64,000 bases of DNA from positions 51,792-115,791 of the forward strand of contig JACPPF010000034.1 of the NCBI GenBank assembly GCA_016191165.1, in the 5' to 3' direction. A model generated the notes under the pieces. That model did no database searches. It was not told where the DNA came from and saw only the letters and a program-made list of their open reading frames with translations. Source of the stretch: Planctomycetota bacterium. Its GTDB lineage: Bacteria; Planctomycetota; Planctomycetia; Gemmatales; Gemmataceae. Shown here piece by piece: positions 8,833 through 17,830 of this stretch. Position 1 is the stretch's first letter. Every line of letters starts with the position of its first letter. Made by a program: the position numbers and the translations under genes.

Positions 8833-9046
8833 AAACGTGGACCGTCTTTTTTTGGATCGGGTACTGATCTGGTGAACACTTTTTTGCGCCTGATTCCGAA
8901 TCCACAGAATGATGGCACGAACGGAATCTCGCAGCAAAGGGTCCAAGCCGCAACCCGAGCGCCGGGCAATTCGCCAACCCTTGCCCTGGTCGCTACAATG
9001 GTGTGGACGAACTAGAACAACCTCCGTCCAAAAGGATGTGCTGGCC

Positions 9047-9685
9047 ATGATCGATATGTCCGCTCCGTTCCGCCTCGATCCCAAAACGCAGCGTGGGGGC
9101 AACTACGCCAGGCAACGGCAGATGACCCTGTCCGATCTCCTCATGGAGAATCGCATCATTTTTTTGGGCAGCTCGCCCGAAACCGGGTTCGATCCCGAGA
9201 TCACCGACTACATGGCCAACATCACCATTCAGCGCTTGCTCTACCTGCAATACGAGAACAAAACCCAGGAAATTCACATGTACATCAACAGCCCCGGCGG
9301 CTCGGTGTATGCGACCCTGGCGATCTACGATACGATGCAGTTCCTCCAGTGCCCCATCGCCACTTATTGCATGGGCATCGCGGCGTCCGGCGCCGCCATT
9401 CTGCTCGCTGCCGGTTCGCCCGGCAAACGCTACGCGCTACCCAACTCCAAGGTGATGATCCATCAGCCGTGGGGCCAGGTGATGGGGCAGATCACCGACA
9501 TGGAAATACAGGCCGGCGAATTCACCAAGGACCGTCAACGGCTCAACGAGATTCTCGCCAAGCACTGCAAGCAACCCGTTGACCGCATCGCGCAGGAAAC
9601 CGAGCGCGACCACTACTTCTCCGCCATGGAGGCGAAGGAGTTCGGCCTGGTCGATGAAGTGGTGGAGAAGACCGCCGCCACCTGA
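9047..9685 (+). CDS. clpP: ATP-dependent Clp protease proteolytic subunit, first copy
   Basis: A serine peptidase of the ClpP family, 212 residues from the ATG preceded by AAAGGA; upstream codons in the same frame lack family similarity. The catalytic triad is Ser114 (GIAASGAA), His139 (MIHQPWG) and Asp188 (TERDHYF). YINSPGGSV forms the strand that binds substrate. Compared with the second copy it has a longer N-terminus, and GIAASGAAILL replaces the canonical [11 protein letters not shown]. The two copies probably form a mixed or two-ring barrel with a Clp ATPase in the cytoplasm. It lies 113 bases upstream of the second clpP. Confidence 0.93.
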   Translation: MIDMSAPFRLDPKTQRGGNYARQRQMTLSDLLMENRIIFLGSSPETGFDPEITDYMANITIQRLLYLQYENKTQEIHMYINSPGGSVYATLAIYDTMQFLQCPIATYCMGIAASGAAILLAAGSPGKRYALPNSKVMIHQPWGQVMGQITDMEIQAGEFTKDRQRLNEILAKHCKQPVDRIAQETERDHYFSAMEAKEFGLVDEVVEKTAAT

Positions 9686-9798
9686 TATTTCCACGTTTCC
9701 AGGCGCCGCCTGGAGGCCAGCCAAGAAAAATTTCCTCAACTTGATTCCCCCCGGTTGCCGATCTCGAAGGAATGGAACCGGGAGGCGCGGAGAATACG

Positions 9799-10392
9799 AT
9801 GCCTCTGATTCCCTATGTTGTTGAAGGCGGTGGACGTGAAGAGCGGGTTTTTGACATCTACAGCCGGCTGCTGAAGGATCGCATTATCTTTCTGCAGGGC
9901 GAGGTGAATGACGACAGCGCGAGCCTGATCGTCGCCCAGATGCTGTACCTGCAATTCGATCAGGCGAAGACGGACATTCACCTGTACATCAACAGCCCCG
10001 GCGGCTCGGTGACCGCGGGTCTGAGCATCTACGACACGATGCAATACATAACCTGCGACGTCGCCACCTATTGCATCGGTCAGGCCGCCAGCATGGGCGC
10101 GGTCCTCTTGTGCGCGGGGACGAAGGGAAAACGCAACTCCCTGCCCAACTCGCGCATCATGATCCACCAGCCCCTGGGCGGCATGCGCGGCAGCACGACC
10201 GAAATCTTGATTCGCCTCAAGGAAAACCAGCGGCTCAAGAAGGTGCTCAACGACATCTTGATGAAACACACGGGAAAGTCGGTCGAGCAGATCGAGCGCG
10301 ACTGTGATCGCGATAACTTCATGTCCTCCCAGGAGGCCAGGGACTATGGCCTGGTGGACACCGTGCTCGAGCGGCTGCCGCCAGTCCTGTGA
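9799..10392 (+). CDS. clpP: ATP-dependent Clp protease proteolytic subunit, second copy
   Basis: This is the canonical ClpP of the pair: 197 residues, with Ser98 (GQAASMGA), His123 (MIHQPLGG) and Asp172 (CDRDNFMS). These numbers equal the mature E. coli enzyme numbering. [12 protein letters not shown] and [11 protein letters not shown] are fully conserved. I chose the ATG giving MPLIPYVVE because GGAG sits 9 bases upstream; an upstream ATG adds nine unsupported residues. No clpX follows. A lipoprotein gene starts 22 bases after the stop and may be co-transcribed. Confidence 0.95.
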   Translation: MPLIPYVVEGGGREERVFDIYSRLLKDRIIFLQGEVNDDSASLIVAQMLYLQFDQAKTDIHLYINSPGGSVTAGLSIYDTMQYITCDVATYCIGQAASMGAVLLCAGTKGKRNSLPNSRIMIHQPLGGMRGSTTEILIRLKENQRLKKVLNDILMKHTGKSVEQIERDCDRDNFMSSQEARDYGLVDTVLERLPPVL

Positions 10393-10414
10393 ACAAGGTA
10401 CAAGGGCCACGAAC

Positions 10415-11233
10415 ATGCAGGCACGATGCCGAGGTGCGTTCCTGCTGATCTTGGCGCCACTCCTTTTCCACGCCGCGGGTTGCAGCCGCAACAAATCCGA
10501 TCTCATCGAAGCCGAGTTGCGCGATCGCACGCAGCTTTACCGTGAAGCCCTCGAAGACCAGCGCCGCGCCGACGCCCGCATCCTTTCGCTTCAGCGCGAG
10601 GTCGAGGCGCTGCGCCAGGGCGCGAAGGTCACGCCGGACCAGGCGGCACAGACTTTCGGGCTCCAGCGCATCGTCCTGGGCCGATCGACCGTCGGCCTGG
10701 ACAATGACAGCCTGCCCGGGGACGAATTGCTTCAGGTCGTGGTGGAGCCGCGCGACGAGAGCGATCACTCGATCAAGGCGCCGGGCACGCTGCAAATCTT
10801 CGTCGTGGAAATCTCGCCTCAGGGCATCAAGACGCAGCTATCGCAATGGGATATCCCCCCCGAGAAACTTCGGGACAGCTGGAAGCAGGGTCTTTTGAGC
10901 ACGGGCTACACGCTGCGCCTGCCCTGGAAGACGCCGCCGGCAACGGAGAAGATCCGCGTGGTTGTGCGGTTGATCACGTCGGACCAGCGGGTTTATGAAG
11001 CGGACAAGGACATCAAGGTGCGGTTGATGCCCGGCGCGTCGCGACCCCGACCGCAGGTGGCGCCGGAGGTCCCGCCGATGCCGTATCCGGCGCCGGAGGC
11101 GCAGGCGGCCCCGATTCTGATGCCGACGAGTCGCGTCGTGCCAGTGCCGCATGTGACGCAGTGGCGGCCGGTCGCGGAAACAGGCGGCGTGACGGTGGGT
11201 CGGCCGGAACCGATCGATGGGCCGTCGCGGTAG
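10415..11233 (+). CDS. Planctomycete-type lipoprotein of unknown function
   Basis: From the ATG giving MQARCRGAF the protein has 272 residues with a lipobox HAAGC, so Cys23 would be lipidated and the protein exported. Residues about 28-65 (LIEAELRDRTQLYREALED and on) are a predicted coiled coil. The central part is beta-rich (LLQVVVEPRDES, LQIFVVEISPQG) and resembles an Ig-like fold, and the last 60 residues are Pro-rich. I do not recognise a named family. Its position 22 bases behind clpP suggests co-transcription, not shared function. Confidence 0.7.
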   Translation: MQARCRGAFLLILAPLLFHAAGCSRNKSDLIEAELRDRTQLYREALEDQRRADARILSLQREVEALRQGAKVTPDQAAQTFGLQRIVLGRSTVGLDNDSLPGDELLQVVVEPRDESDHSIKAPGTLQIFVVEISPQGIKTQLSQWDIPPEKLRDSWKQGLLSTGYTLRLPWKTPPATEKIRVVVRLITSDQRVYEADKDIKVRLMPGASRPRPQVAPEVPPMPYPAPEAQAAPILMPTSRVVPVPHVTQWRPVAETGGVTVGRPEPIDGPSR

Positions 11234-11395
11234 ATGACGCCCACGCGAAACCGCAAGCGGGCGCGCTTGCTGATTTTCTGAGAATGGGCCGCAAGTTTTC
11301 CTCTCCTTTGCGTTCTCGTCAAGAACTGTCGTTGCCTGCGCGGGATTTGGCTATGATTTGAATAGGCGCTTTGCAGCACACCACCTGAGGTTCCG

Positions 11396-13336
11396 ATGGC
11401 GAACGGGATCGTCAACATCACTCGACGGCGAGATTGGCCCCTCGCAAATCCCTGGGCCTGGCTGGCGGCCGGGCTTGGCCTGGTCCTCTGGTCCTGGCTG
11501 TGGGTCGTGACGTTCGGTGAGATGTCGTCGGACTATCGCGTCGTCGTTCTTGCGCTGGGTTTGCTCGCGGGCAGCGTGGGGGTCTGGCTTCGTTATCGCG
11601 ATCGGCAGTCGATTTACCTTTGCGCCTGGGCGGCGCCGCTTGAACGGATCGTTCGGCGCGGGCTGGGCGGCTTGTTCAGCGTGATCGGCCTTGGGAGCAC
11701 CGGGCTCTTCATCTATTCCATGACGCCAGGCGCCGTCGGCCTCGCCACCGCGCCCGCGTTTCTCGTGTTCCTGACCCTGGCGGCGCCGAGCTATTACGCC
11801 GCCCGGCGTTGTTTTCAAACGCCAACGAAGGAAGGCACGCCACGTGAGATTACCGAGGAAATCGCCCTGGCGTTTGTCGCGCTGGCGGCGTTATGCTTTC
11901 TGAGCGGTTTCGCACTCTACCTTGGCCCGACGCCGCTTCAAGATTTGGGCGCGACCTGGTATTCCTCCGCCGGGCCCAACTGGTCGCCTCCCGTTTCCGA
12001 ACTGGCCCACGATTGGGACACGATCCGAATGTTCGTGCGGGTCCTCGGCGTCGTCTGCTTCTACGCCGCGGTGCTGGTCATCGTCTCGCCCGGAGTGCGC
12101 CGTGCGACGCTGAGCCTGCTGTTCGTCCTGCACTTCATGGGAATCTCCACCGCCTGCCTGGCGGCGCCGCCCGCTCCGTGGCTTGTCACCCAGGCGTGGG
12201 TCCGCGTCTTCAAGCCCTACCTGGAATTCGTCTACCTCGTCAACGCCTACCACTTTTACGCGCCCGATCCGAACGCCTCCACCCACCTTTGGTTTCGGCT
12301 CATCTACGAAGATACCGACGGCAACTCGCACGGCTGGTGGTACAAGGTTCCTCACGTGGACGAGCAGGGCCGCATCCACCACACGGTCGATCTCGAATAT
12401 GTTCGTTTTTTGGCCATGACCGAATCCGTGGCGCACTCGGCCACGCTTCCGCCGCCGTTTTTGCTGGACAATCTCGGGCAAACGATCCCGCACCCGTTGT
12501 ATCACCGGCGTCTTCAGCTATTGCCTCTCCGGGTCGCCCAGCCGGACAACGTGCCCTGGCCGCGCATTCCGCTTCACCCCCGCTTCTCGCAGATGCAGCA
12601 GGTATCGATCCCAACCGAGGATTCCAAGCGGCGCCTGGCTTCGTTCACGCGCTTCGTGGCCCGCAAATACAACATCCATCCCGAGCATCGGGACTGGAGG
12701 TTCAAAAGCGTGAAGGTCTATCGGGTCCTTCACGAGATTCCCCCTGTCGAACTCCTCGTCAATGGCATACCGCCCAACGATCCACAGCTTTATTTGCCGT
12801 ACTTCATGGGCAATTTCGATAGTTCGGGAGAGTTGATTTTCGAGAAGGAAAGAAAAAAACTCAAAGAGTTCGGGGCGACCCTGGAAAGGCTGCAACAGGA
12901 AGCGAGAGTTGTCGCCTTGGATCCCAACAAACCGGATACGAAAAAAAAGAGGCAGGCGCTGGCGCAAAGCCACGAGGCACTTCAACAGGAGGTCATGGCG
13001 ATCCACGCCCAGGTTGCCCGTCTCAACGTGGCCCGCGCTGCCAGTGAAATCGATCAGGCCAGTCGCCAGATTGCCAACGCGGTCCTGGAACTTCGGCAAG
13101 GGCGCGATTGTCAGGATATGCAGAAGCAAGCTTATGAAGGGATTTATCGGGCCCTCATGGAAATAAGCGAAGATCCTTACCTCTACTGGCTCCTCCCCAG
13201 CCTGCGCGATACCGACCTGGATGTGAATTCAGGCATCAAGGACTATTGTCGCCGCCACGCGGGAGATTCGCACTGGTATCGCTCCGCGGGGACTACTCCC
13301 GCCGAGCGGCAGTGGGAAGAGCGCCTGGGGCCATAG
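11396..13336 (+). CDS. Membrane protein with large soluble C-terminal part, partner of the HTTM gene
   Basis: A protein of 646 residues. About six hydrophobic segments lie within the first 270 residues. A soluble region follows (YEDTDGNSHGWWYKVP, HHTVDLEYVRFL, FTRFVARKYNIHPEH) and then a coiled coil at about 485-560. The closing segment is ISEDPYLYWLLPSLRDTD. GAGG upstream supports the start. The gene is 80 bases upstream of an HTTM protein, and this pairing suggests a two-subunit membrane enzyme or complex. The family is unnamed to me, and the function is unknown. Confidence 0.6.
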   Translation: MANGIVNITRRRDWPLANPWAWLAAGLGLVLWSWLWVVTFGEMSSDYRVVVLALGLLAGSVGVWLRYRDRQSIYLCAWAAPLERIVRRGLGGLFSVIGLGSTGLFIYSMTPGAVGLATAPAFLVFLTLAAPSYYAARRCFQTPTKEGTPREITEEIALAFVALAALCFLSGFALYLGPTPLQDLGATWYSSAGPNWSPPVSELAHDWDTIRMFVRVLGVVCFYAAVLVIVSPGVRRATLSLLFVLHFMGISTACLAAPPAPWLVTQAWVRVFKPYLEFVYLVNAYHFYAPDPNASTHLWFRLIYEDTDGNSHGWWYKVPHVDEQGRIHHTVDLEYVRFLAMTESVAHSATLPPPFLLDNLGQTIPHPLYHRRLQLLPLRVAQPDNVPWPRIPLHPRFSQMQQVSIPTEDSKRRLASFTRFVARKYNIHPEHRDWRFKSVKVYRVLHEIPPVELLVNGIPPNDPQLYLPYFMGNFDSSGELIFEKERKKLKEFGATLERLQQEARVVALDPNKPDTKKKRQALAQSHEALQQEVMAIHAQVARLNVARAASEIDQASRQIANAVLELRQGRDCQDMQKQAYEGIYRALMEISEDPYLYWLLPSLRDTDLDVNSGIKDYCRRHAGDSHWYRSAGTTPAERQWEERLGP

Positions 13337-13415
13337 AGATTGGCTACACGAATTCCCGCGCCCGCAAGTCGGCCTTCTTTGGGATGACTTTTCCGCGAGA
13401 GCCTTTGGAACACCG

Positions 13416-14900
13416 ATGAACCCACCGTCGAAAATGCCCTGTTATTTGCCGCGCTATCTCCAGGGCTGGGAGCAGTTCTGGTTTCAGCCCGCCGACCCGA
13501 CGAAGCTGGCGCTGATTCGCATAACCTGCGGCCTGATCGTGATCTACACCCTTTTCGTGTACACGTTCAAGCTGCAAGAATTCGAGGGCGAACACGCCTG
13601 GCACGCCCTTGACATGCGTATGGAATTCGTACGCGAACACCCAACCCTGGCCATGCCGCTCAACTGGTACCCCGCCGGGGTCACGCCGTCGCCAAGGAAT
13701 CAATTCGAGATCAATTACGTTCAGGCCTACCGGAAGAAAACGGGGCGGATCCCGCCGCCGCCGTATCCTCGCAATCAGGAGGAGGCCGATTACCTGGATG
13801 AATACTACACGTACTTCAAATTCGACCTGAGGCAACTTGGCATCACGCCCTCGCTGGCAGACGAGGACAAGGCTTATGCGTGGCGCTATGCCGTTCGCTG
13901 GGGGGCGCCGCCGCCGGCGTATGTCAAGAGCCAGGAGGAGGAGGACACGCTCAACGAATATATCGAAAAGCACAAGTTCGATCCGCGCCTGGTTCATGCA
14001 GTCGGGTCGCCCATCTTTTCGCTTTGGTTTCACGTTCTTGATCCGCGTGCCATGATGGTGGTGCATTGCCTCATCGTCGCGATCTCCGTGATGTTCACGC
14101 TCGGCTTTTGCACGCGCATCACGTCGGCGCTGCTCTGGTTCGGCTATCTTTGTTACATCAACCGCAATCCGAACGTGCTGTTCGGCGTGGACACGATGAC
14201 GAACATTCTGCTGCTGTACCTGATGATCAGCCCCTGCGGCGCGGTTTACTCCCTCGACCGGGTGATTCGCAAATGGTGGGTAGGCGCCAAAATGGGCCTG
14301 GTGGAAAGTTGGTATCGTTTCTGGAGACTCCCCGTACCGACGAACATTGCACCGCCGACTCCGGTCCCCGATGTGCCGGAGCCGAGCGTGTCGGCGAATG
14401 TCGCGCTACGGCTTTTGCAGATTCATGTCTGCTTCATCTACGGCATGGCCGGCCTGTCGAAGTTGCTGGGCCGATCGTGGTGGGACGGGTCCGCAATCTG
14501 GATGACGGTCGCCAACTACGAATTCGCGCCGATGGAAAATGCGATCTACATGCGTTTCCTCCGTTTCCTGGGGAGCTACCAGGTCTTGTACATGGCCTTC
14601 GTAAACGGCGGTGGGCTGTTCACACTGGTCTTTGAAATCGGCTACCCATTTCTGATCTGGCGCCCCAGATTGCGCTGGGTCTTTCTCGCGTCGGCGATCG
14701 TGCTGCACGGCGGCATCGGCCTGTTCATGGGGCTGAAAACCTTCTCGTTAATCATGCTGGTGATGAACATGGCCTTTTTGCGCCCCGCGGAGGCCAACTG
14801 GATGTTGGAGCGCATGTTTAACCCGAGGCTGCTGTTTCGCAGGGCCACGGCTGTCCCACATTCTACGGAATCAAACGTGCCGGTATCGACGGCCAGCTGA
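13416..14900 (+). CDS. HTTM-domain membrane protein (vitamin K-dependent carboxylase-like)
   Basis: A polytopic protein of 494 residues. PADPTKLALIRITCGLIVIY begins the horizontally transferred transmembrane (HTTM) domain shared with vitamin K-dependent gamma-carboxylase. LGFCTRITSALLWFGYL, FGVDTMTNILLLYL and FIYGMAGLSKLLGRSWWDG are the typical later helices. A hydrophilic insert at about residues 85-180 holds two related units, PPPYPRNQEEADYLDEY and PPPAYVKSQEEEDTLNEY. That looks like an internal duplication. Bacterial HTTM proteins have no settled activity. It is co-oriented with, and close to, the preceding membrane gene. Confidence 0.75.
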   Translation: MNPPSKMPCYLPRYLQGWEQFWFQPADPTKLALIRITCGLIVIYTLFVYTFKLQEFEGEHAWHALDMRMEFVREHPTLAMPLNWYPAGVTPSPRNQFEINYVQAYRKKTGRIPPPPYPRNQEEADYLDEYYTYFKFDLRQLGITPSLADEDKAYAWRYAVRWGAPPPAYVKSQEEEDTLNEYIEKHKFDPRLVHAVGSPIFSLWFHVLDPRAMMVVHCLIVAISVMFTLGFCTRITSALLWFGYLCYINRNPNVLFGVDTMTNILLLYLMISPCGAVYSLDRVIRKWWVGAKMGLVESWYRFWRLPVPTNIAPPTPVPDVPEPSVSANVALRLLQIHVCFIYGMAGLSKLLGRSWWDGSAIWMTVANYEFAPMENAIYMRFLRFLGSYQVLYMAFVNGGGLFTLVFEIGYPFLIWRPRLRWVFLASAIVLHGGIGLFMGLKTFSLIMLVMNMAFLRPAEANWMLERMFNPRLLFRRATAVPHSTESNVPVSTAS

Positions 14901-14931
14901 AAGGTGGGCAAGCTGGGCAGGACGAAAACAA

Positions 14932-14991
14932 ACCAGCCCGCGGGGCAAGCAAGGGATTTCATGACATCCCTTGCTTGCGCCGCGGGCTGGT
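14932..14991. terminator. Long inverted repeat after the HTTM gene, possible terminator
   Basis: The arms ACCAGCCCGCGG plus GGCAAGCAAGGGAT and their complements enclose an 8-base loop (TTCATGAC), giving a stem of about 26 pairs with one bulge. It starts 32 bases after the stop. There is no T-run, so it could equally be a palindromic repeat. Confidence 0.5.
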
Positions 14992-15060
14992 GTGGCATTG
15001 ATTCCTGGCCAACTAATCGACTATGATGCCCGGGCGCCCAACCACGGAAGGAGCCAAGCG

Positions 15061-16974
15061 ATGTCGCCGATGCTCATGGAAGAACCGGTCTCGCAAATTC
15101 AACCCGCCTCCACACCGGTTCCGGTCCAGCCGGCCAATGACCTGGGGCCGCGCTGGCTTGCGCCAATGGTGCTGCTTGGCGCGATAACGATTGCCGCGTT
15201 GGTTTACGCCTTCTTTTGGCAGCATTCGCTGGACCTGTGGTGGTGGATGGGCCATGACCGGCATACCCATTACATGAACGGGTTGAACCTGGCTCTCGAC
15301 CTTCGCACAGGCGATTTCGCTCGACTGCTGCACGATTTCGATCGCATGAGGGTGTGGGGGCCGTTGCATCCCGTGTTGGTGGCGCTGATCCAGTTGCCCT
15401 TTGGTCCCGATCATCGACTGGCGGTTCTGCCCAGTCTGTTTGGCTGGGTGCTGGCGATTTGGTGCGCGTATCTGATTCCGCGCCGACTGTTGCCAGCGGG
15501 CGGCAACGCCGCGGGATTGCTGGCGGCGTTCTTCGTCGCCGTCTCGCCCGCCCATCGCGCCTATGCGACCGACGTCATGTACGAAAGCCTCGGCGCAGGG
15601 CTGTCCCTCGCGGCGCTTTATCTCTACCTCGTCGTCATCCAGGATCAAACCCGTCGCGCCGCCATTGGGCTGGGCGTCACGTTGAGCGCCCTCTTCTTGC
15701 ACAAGTACAACTACTGGATCCTCGTCATCCTTGGCTTGAGCGCCGGCGAATTCCTCAGGCAACCGGCGGCGTGGTTCGGCTATGCCCGGTCGTTGCTCCA
15801 GCGCGATCGGCTGCCGACCTGGGCGCTGGCGGAACTCAAGCATCCGCTCAACTGGATCGCGCTGGCGCTCGGGGCCGCGGCACTTGTCGTGGTGGTCACC
15901 GGGGGCGGGGTCTTCGAGATTGCCGGGCGTACCGTGTCCATTCAGGAACCGCACAATCTGGTGCATCTGGCCTATATCGCCGTCTTCATCCGGTTGGTGC
16001 TCTGGTGGCGCTCGGCGGGCCGGGAGTGGAGCCTGACACTGCCGGAAACCGTGCGAGGGCTCCTTCTCTGGCATGGCGGTGTCATCGCGGTCTGGTTCTT
16101 GATGCCCAAACGGCTTTCGTATTTTCTGTGGTATCTCGGACCCAACAACAACGATCAGCAGCGCGAATCGCTGCCGTTCATGCACGGGCTGCCTTATTAC
16201 CTCGAAGGGTTGCAGGCGGACTACATGACCGCATCGTCGGGCCTATACCTGCTCGCGGGCATGGTCGCGCTGGGGCTCGTCGCCTGGCGTTTTTTGAAGC
16301 CCGGCGCCACCGCGGTGATGCTGTTCCTGTTGATCGGGACCTATTTGACGTGCCAGCACCCGATGCTCAAAAATCGCTTCATGCATTCCTGGATCGCGGC
16401 GGCCTGGGTCGTCGGCGCGATCGGGCTTGTCTGGGCCGCCCAGCTGGCAGTCGGCTGGTTCTCCGAGCGCGGCCGGCCCTGGGCCTCGGCCATCGTCTGC
16501 GCCGTTCTAATCGCCTGGCTTGGCCCCGAAATGCTGAACCCCGGTCATGCCCAGGAAGGCGGCCTCAAAACGGAGCTTCCGTCCCCATTGCGCATCACGG
16601 ATACCTACGTCGCGGACCTCGCCGATGCGAAAAACCCGACGATCGTCAGCAATGTCTCGACGCGATTCTTGTGGACCTGGACCTTTATCGAACACCATCG
16701 CCATCAAAACATGGCCGCGGAGATCAAGCATTTCGCCCGCTTTGGCGGCGACCCCGAGCCGGCGCGCAACTGGTTGGCGACGACGCGTTCCGACGCGCTG
16801 GTGCTGATCGACATCGCGCCGGGTTCAACCTTTGACTGGAAGACCAAGGAATACGTGGACCTCACCGCGTTTCATCAGGCCTTGGCCGAGCAGTCAACGT
16901 GGACACTGGCCCGACGCTGGGTTTTGCCCGAAGGCGTTACGATCACGCTCTGGAAAAAAAACAGGCCCGGCTAG
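15061..16974 (+). CDS. GT-C-type (PMT/ArnT-like) membrane glycosyltransferase
   Basis: A polytopic protein of 637 residues with about twelve hydrophobic helices. The start is the ATG giving MSPMLMEEP, which has AAGGAG 8 bases upstream. WWWMGHDRHTHYMNGLNLA in the first extracytoplasmic loop and GPLHPVLVALIQLPF are typical of GT39/PMT-like transferases. The C-terminal 130 residues are a soluble extracytoplasmic domain. The next gene is a polyprenol-phosphate mannosyltransferase-like GT2, so this protein may use its product. The acceptor is unknown. Confidence 0.7.
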   Translation: MSPMLMEEPVSQIQPASTPVPVQPANDLGPRWLAPMVLLGAITIAALVYAFFWQHSLDLWWWMGHDRHTHYMNGLNLALDLRTGDFARLLHDFDRMRVWGPLHPVLVALIQLPFGPDHRLAVLPSLFGWVLAIWCAYLIPRRLLPAGGNAAGLLAAFFVAVSPAHRAYATDVMYESLGAGLSLAALYLYLVVIQDQTRRAAIGLGVTLSALFLHKYNYWILVILGLSAGEFLRQPAAWFGYARSLLQRDRLPTWALAELKHPLNWIALALGAAALVVVVTGGGVFEIAGRTVSIQEPHNLVHLAYIAVFIRLVLWWRSAGREWSLTLPETVRGLLLWHGGVIAVWFLMPKRLSYFLWYLGPNNNDQQRESLPFMHGLPYYLEGLQADYMTASSGLYLLAGMVALGLVAWRFLKPGATAVMLFLLIGTYLTCQHPMLKNRFMHSWIAAAWVVGAIGLVWAAQLAVGWFSERGRPWASAIVCAVLIAWLGPEMLNPGHAQEGGLKTELPSPLRITDTYVADLADAKNPTIVSNVSTRFLWTWTFIEHHRHQNMAAEIKHFARFGGDPEPARNWLATTRSDALVLIDIAPGSTFDWKTKEYVDLTAFHQALAEQSTWTLARRWVLPEGVTITLWKKNRPG

Positions 16975-17034
16975 CGACGTTTCGTGGCAGCGTTGAATCC
17001 GTTCCTAGGAGCGCGGGCCCAGGCTCGTGTCCTG

Positions 17035-17817
17035 ATGATGCAAACCAGTTCCGCACGCCTCCTGATTGCCCTGGCAACCTACAACGAGCGCGACAACCTC
17101 GCGGCGCTGGTGCAGGCGATTTGCGCCACGGCGCCGGCCGCCGACCTCTTGATCCTGGACGACCATTCGCCCGATGGGACCGGGGACGTTGCCGACGAAC
17201 TGGCGCGCGCGCACGCGGGGATTCATGTCATTCATCGCGAGGGGAAGCTGGGATTGGGGACAGCCATTCTGCGGATCATGCAATTCGCCCTCGATGGGCG
17301 CTACGACCTCTTGACGACGATGGACGCCGATTTCAGCCATCATCCGCGCTATCTGCCCGCCTTGCTCAAGGGCATGGACCACGCCGACGTGATGATCGGC
17401 TCGCGCTATTTTCCAGGCGGCGGGATCGAGAACTGGCCGCTGTCACGCCGACTGATGAGCCGGGCGACCAATCGACTCGTGCGCTTGCTTTTGGGCATGC
17501 CCGTCTCGGATACGAGCGGCAACTACCGCTGCTATCGCGTCTCACTTCTGCGGCGTGCCAACCTCGACAACCTGCTGTCGCCTGGCTATTCGTTTCTGCA
17601 AGAGGTGCTGCATCGCTGCCATTTGGCCGGAGCGCGGTTTGGCGAAACGCCCATTGTCTTTGCCGATCGGCGTGTGGGGCAATCGAAGGCCAACGTGAAG
17701 GAGATGATCGGTTCGCTGTCCGCATTGCTGCGCCTCGGCTGGCGCGCCCGCTTCGACAAGGCCGCGATGATGCCAGCGCCACCGGCCGAACCACCGGCGC
17801 CTCGCCAGGCGGCGTAG
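17035..17817 (+). CDS. Polyprenol monophosphomannose synthase-like GT2
   Basis: A soluble GT2 enzyme of about 260 residues. LIALATYNERDNLAALVQAI opens the fold, then LDDHSPDGTGD, TTMDADFSHHP (DxD metal site), GSRYFPGGGIENW, SGNYRCYRV and the closing VGQSKANVKEM. These match the DPM1/Ppm1-type dolichol- or polyprenol-phosphate mannosyltransferases without membrane anchors. It would charge polyprenyl phosphate with a hexose, likely mannose, for the GT-C protein encoded directly upstream. The start is uncertain: a GTG 10 bases after the previous stop would add 17 residues of no family similarity. Confidence 0.88.
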   Translation: MMQTSSARLLIALATYNERDNLAALVQAICATAPAADLLILDDHSPDGTGDVADELARAHAGIHVIHREGKLGLGTAILRIMQFALDGRYDLLTTMDADFSHHPRYLPALLKGMDHADVMIGSRYFPGGGIENWPLSRRLMSRATNRLVRLLLGMPVSDTSGNYRCYRVSLLRRANLDNLLSPGYSFLQEVLHRCHLAGARFGETPIVFADRRVGQSKANVKEMIGSLSALLRLGWRARFDKAAMMPAPPAEPPAPRQAA

Positions 17818-17830
17818 GCGTGTCCACCGG

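Noticed and set aside
7854..8867. 337-codon frame within the CRTAC1-like gene
   Set aside because: Arg-rich product from an alternative frame of a repeat-rich gene; no start site or family.
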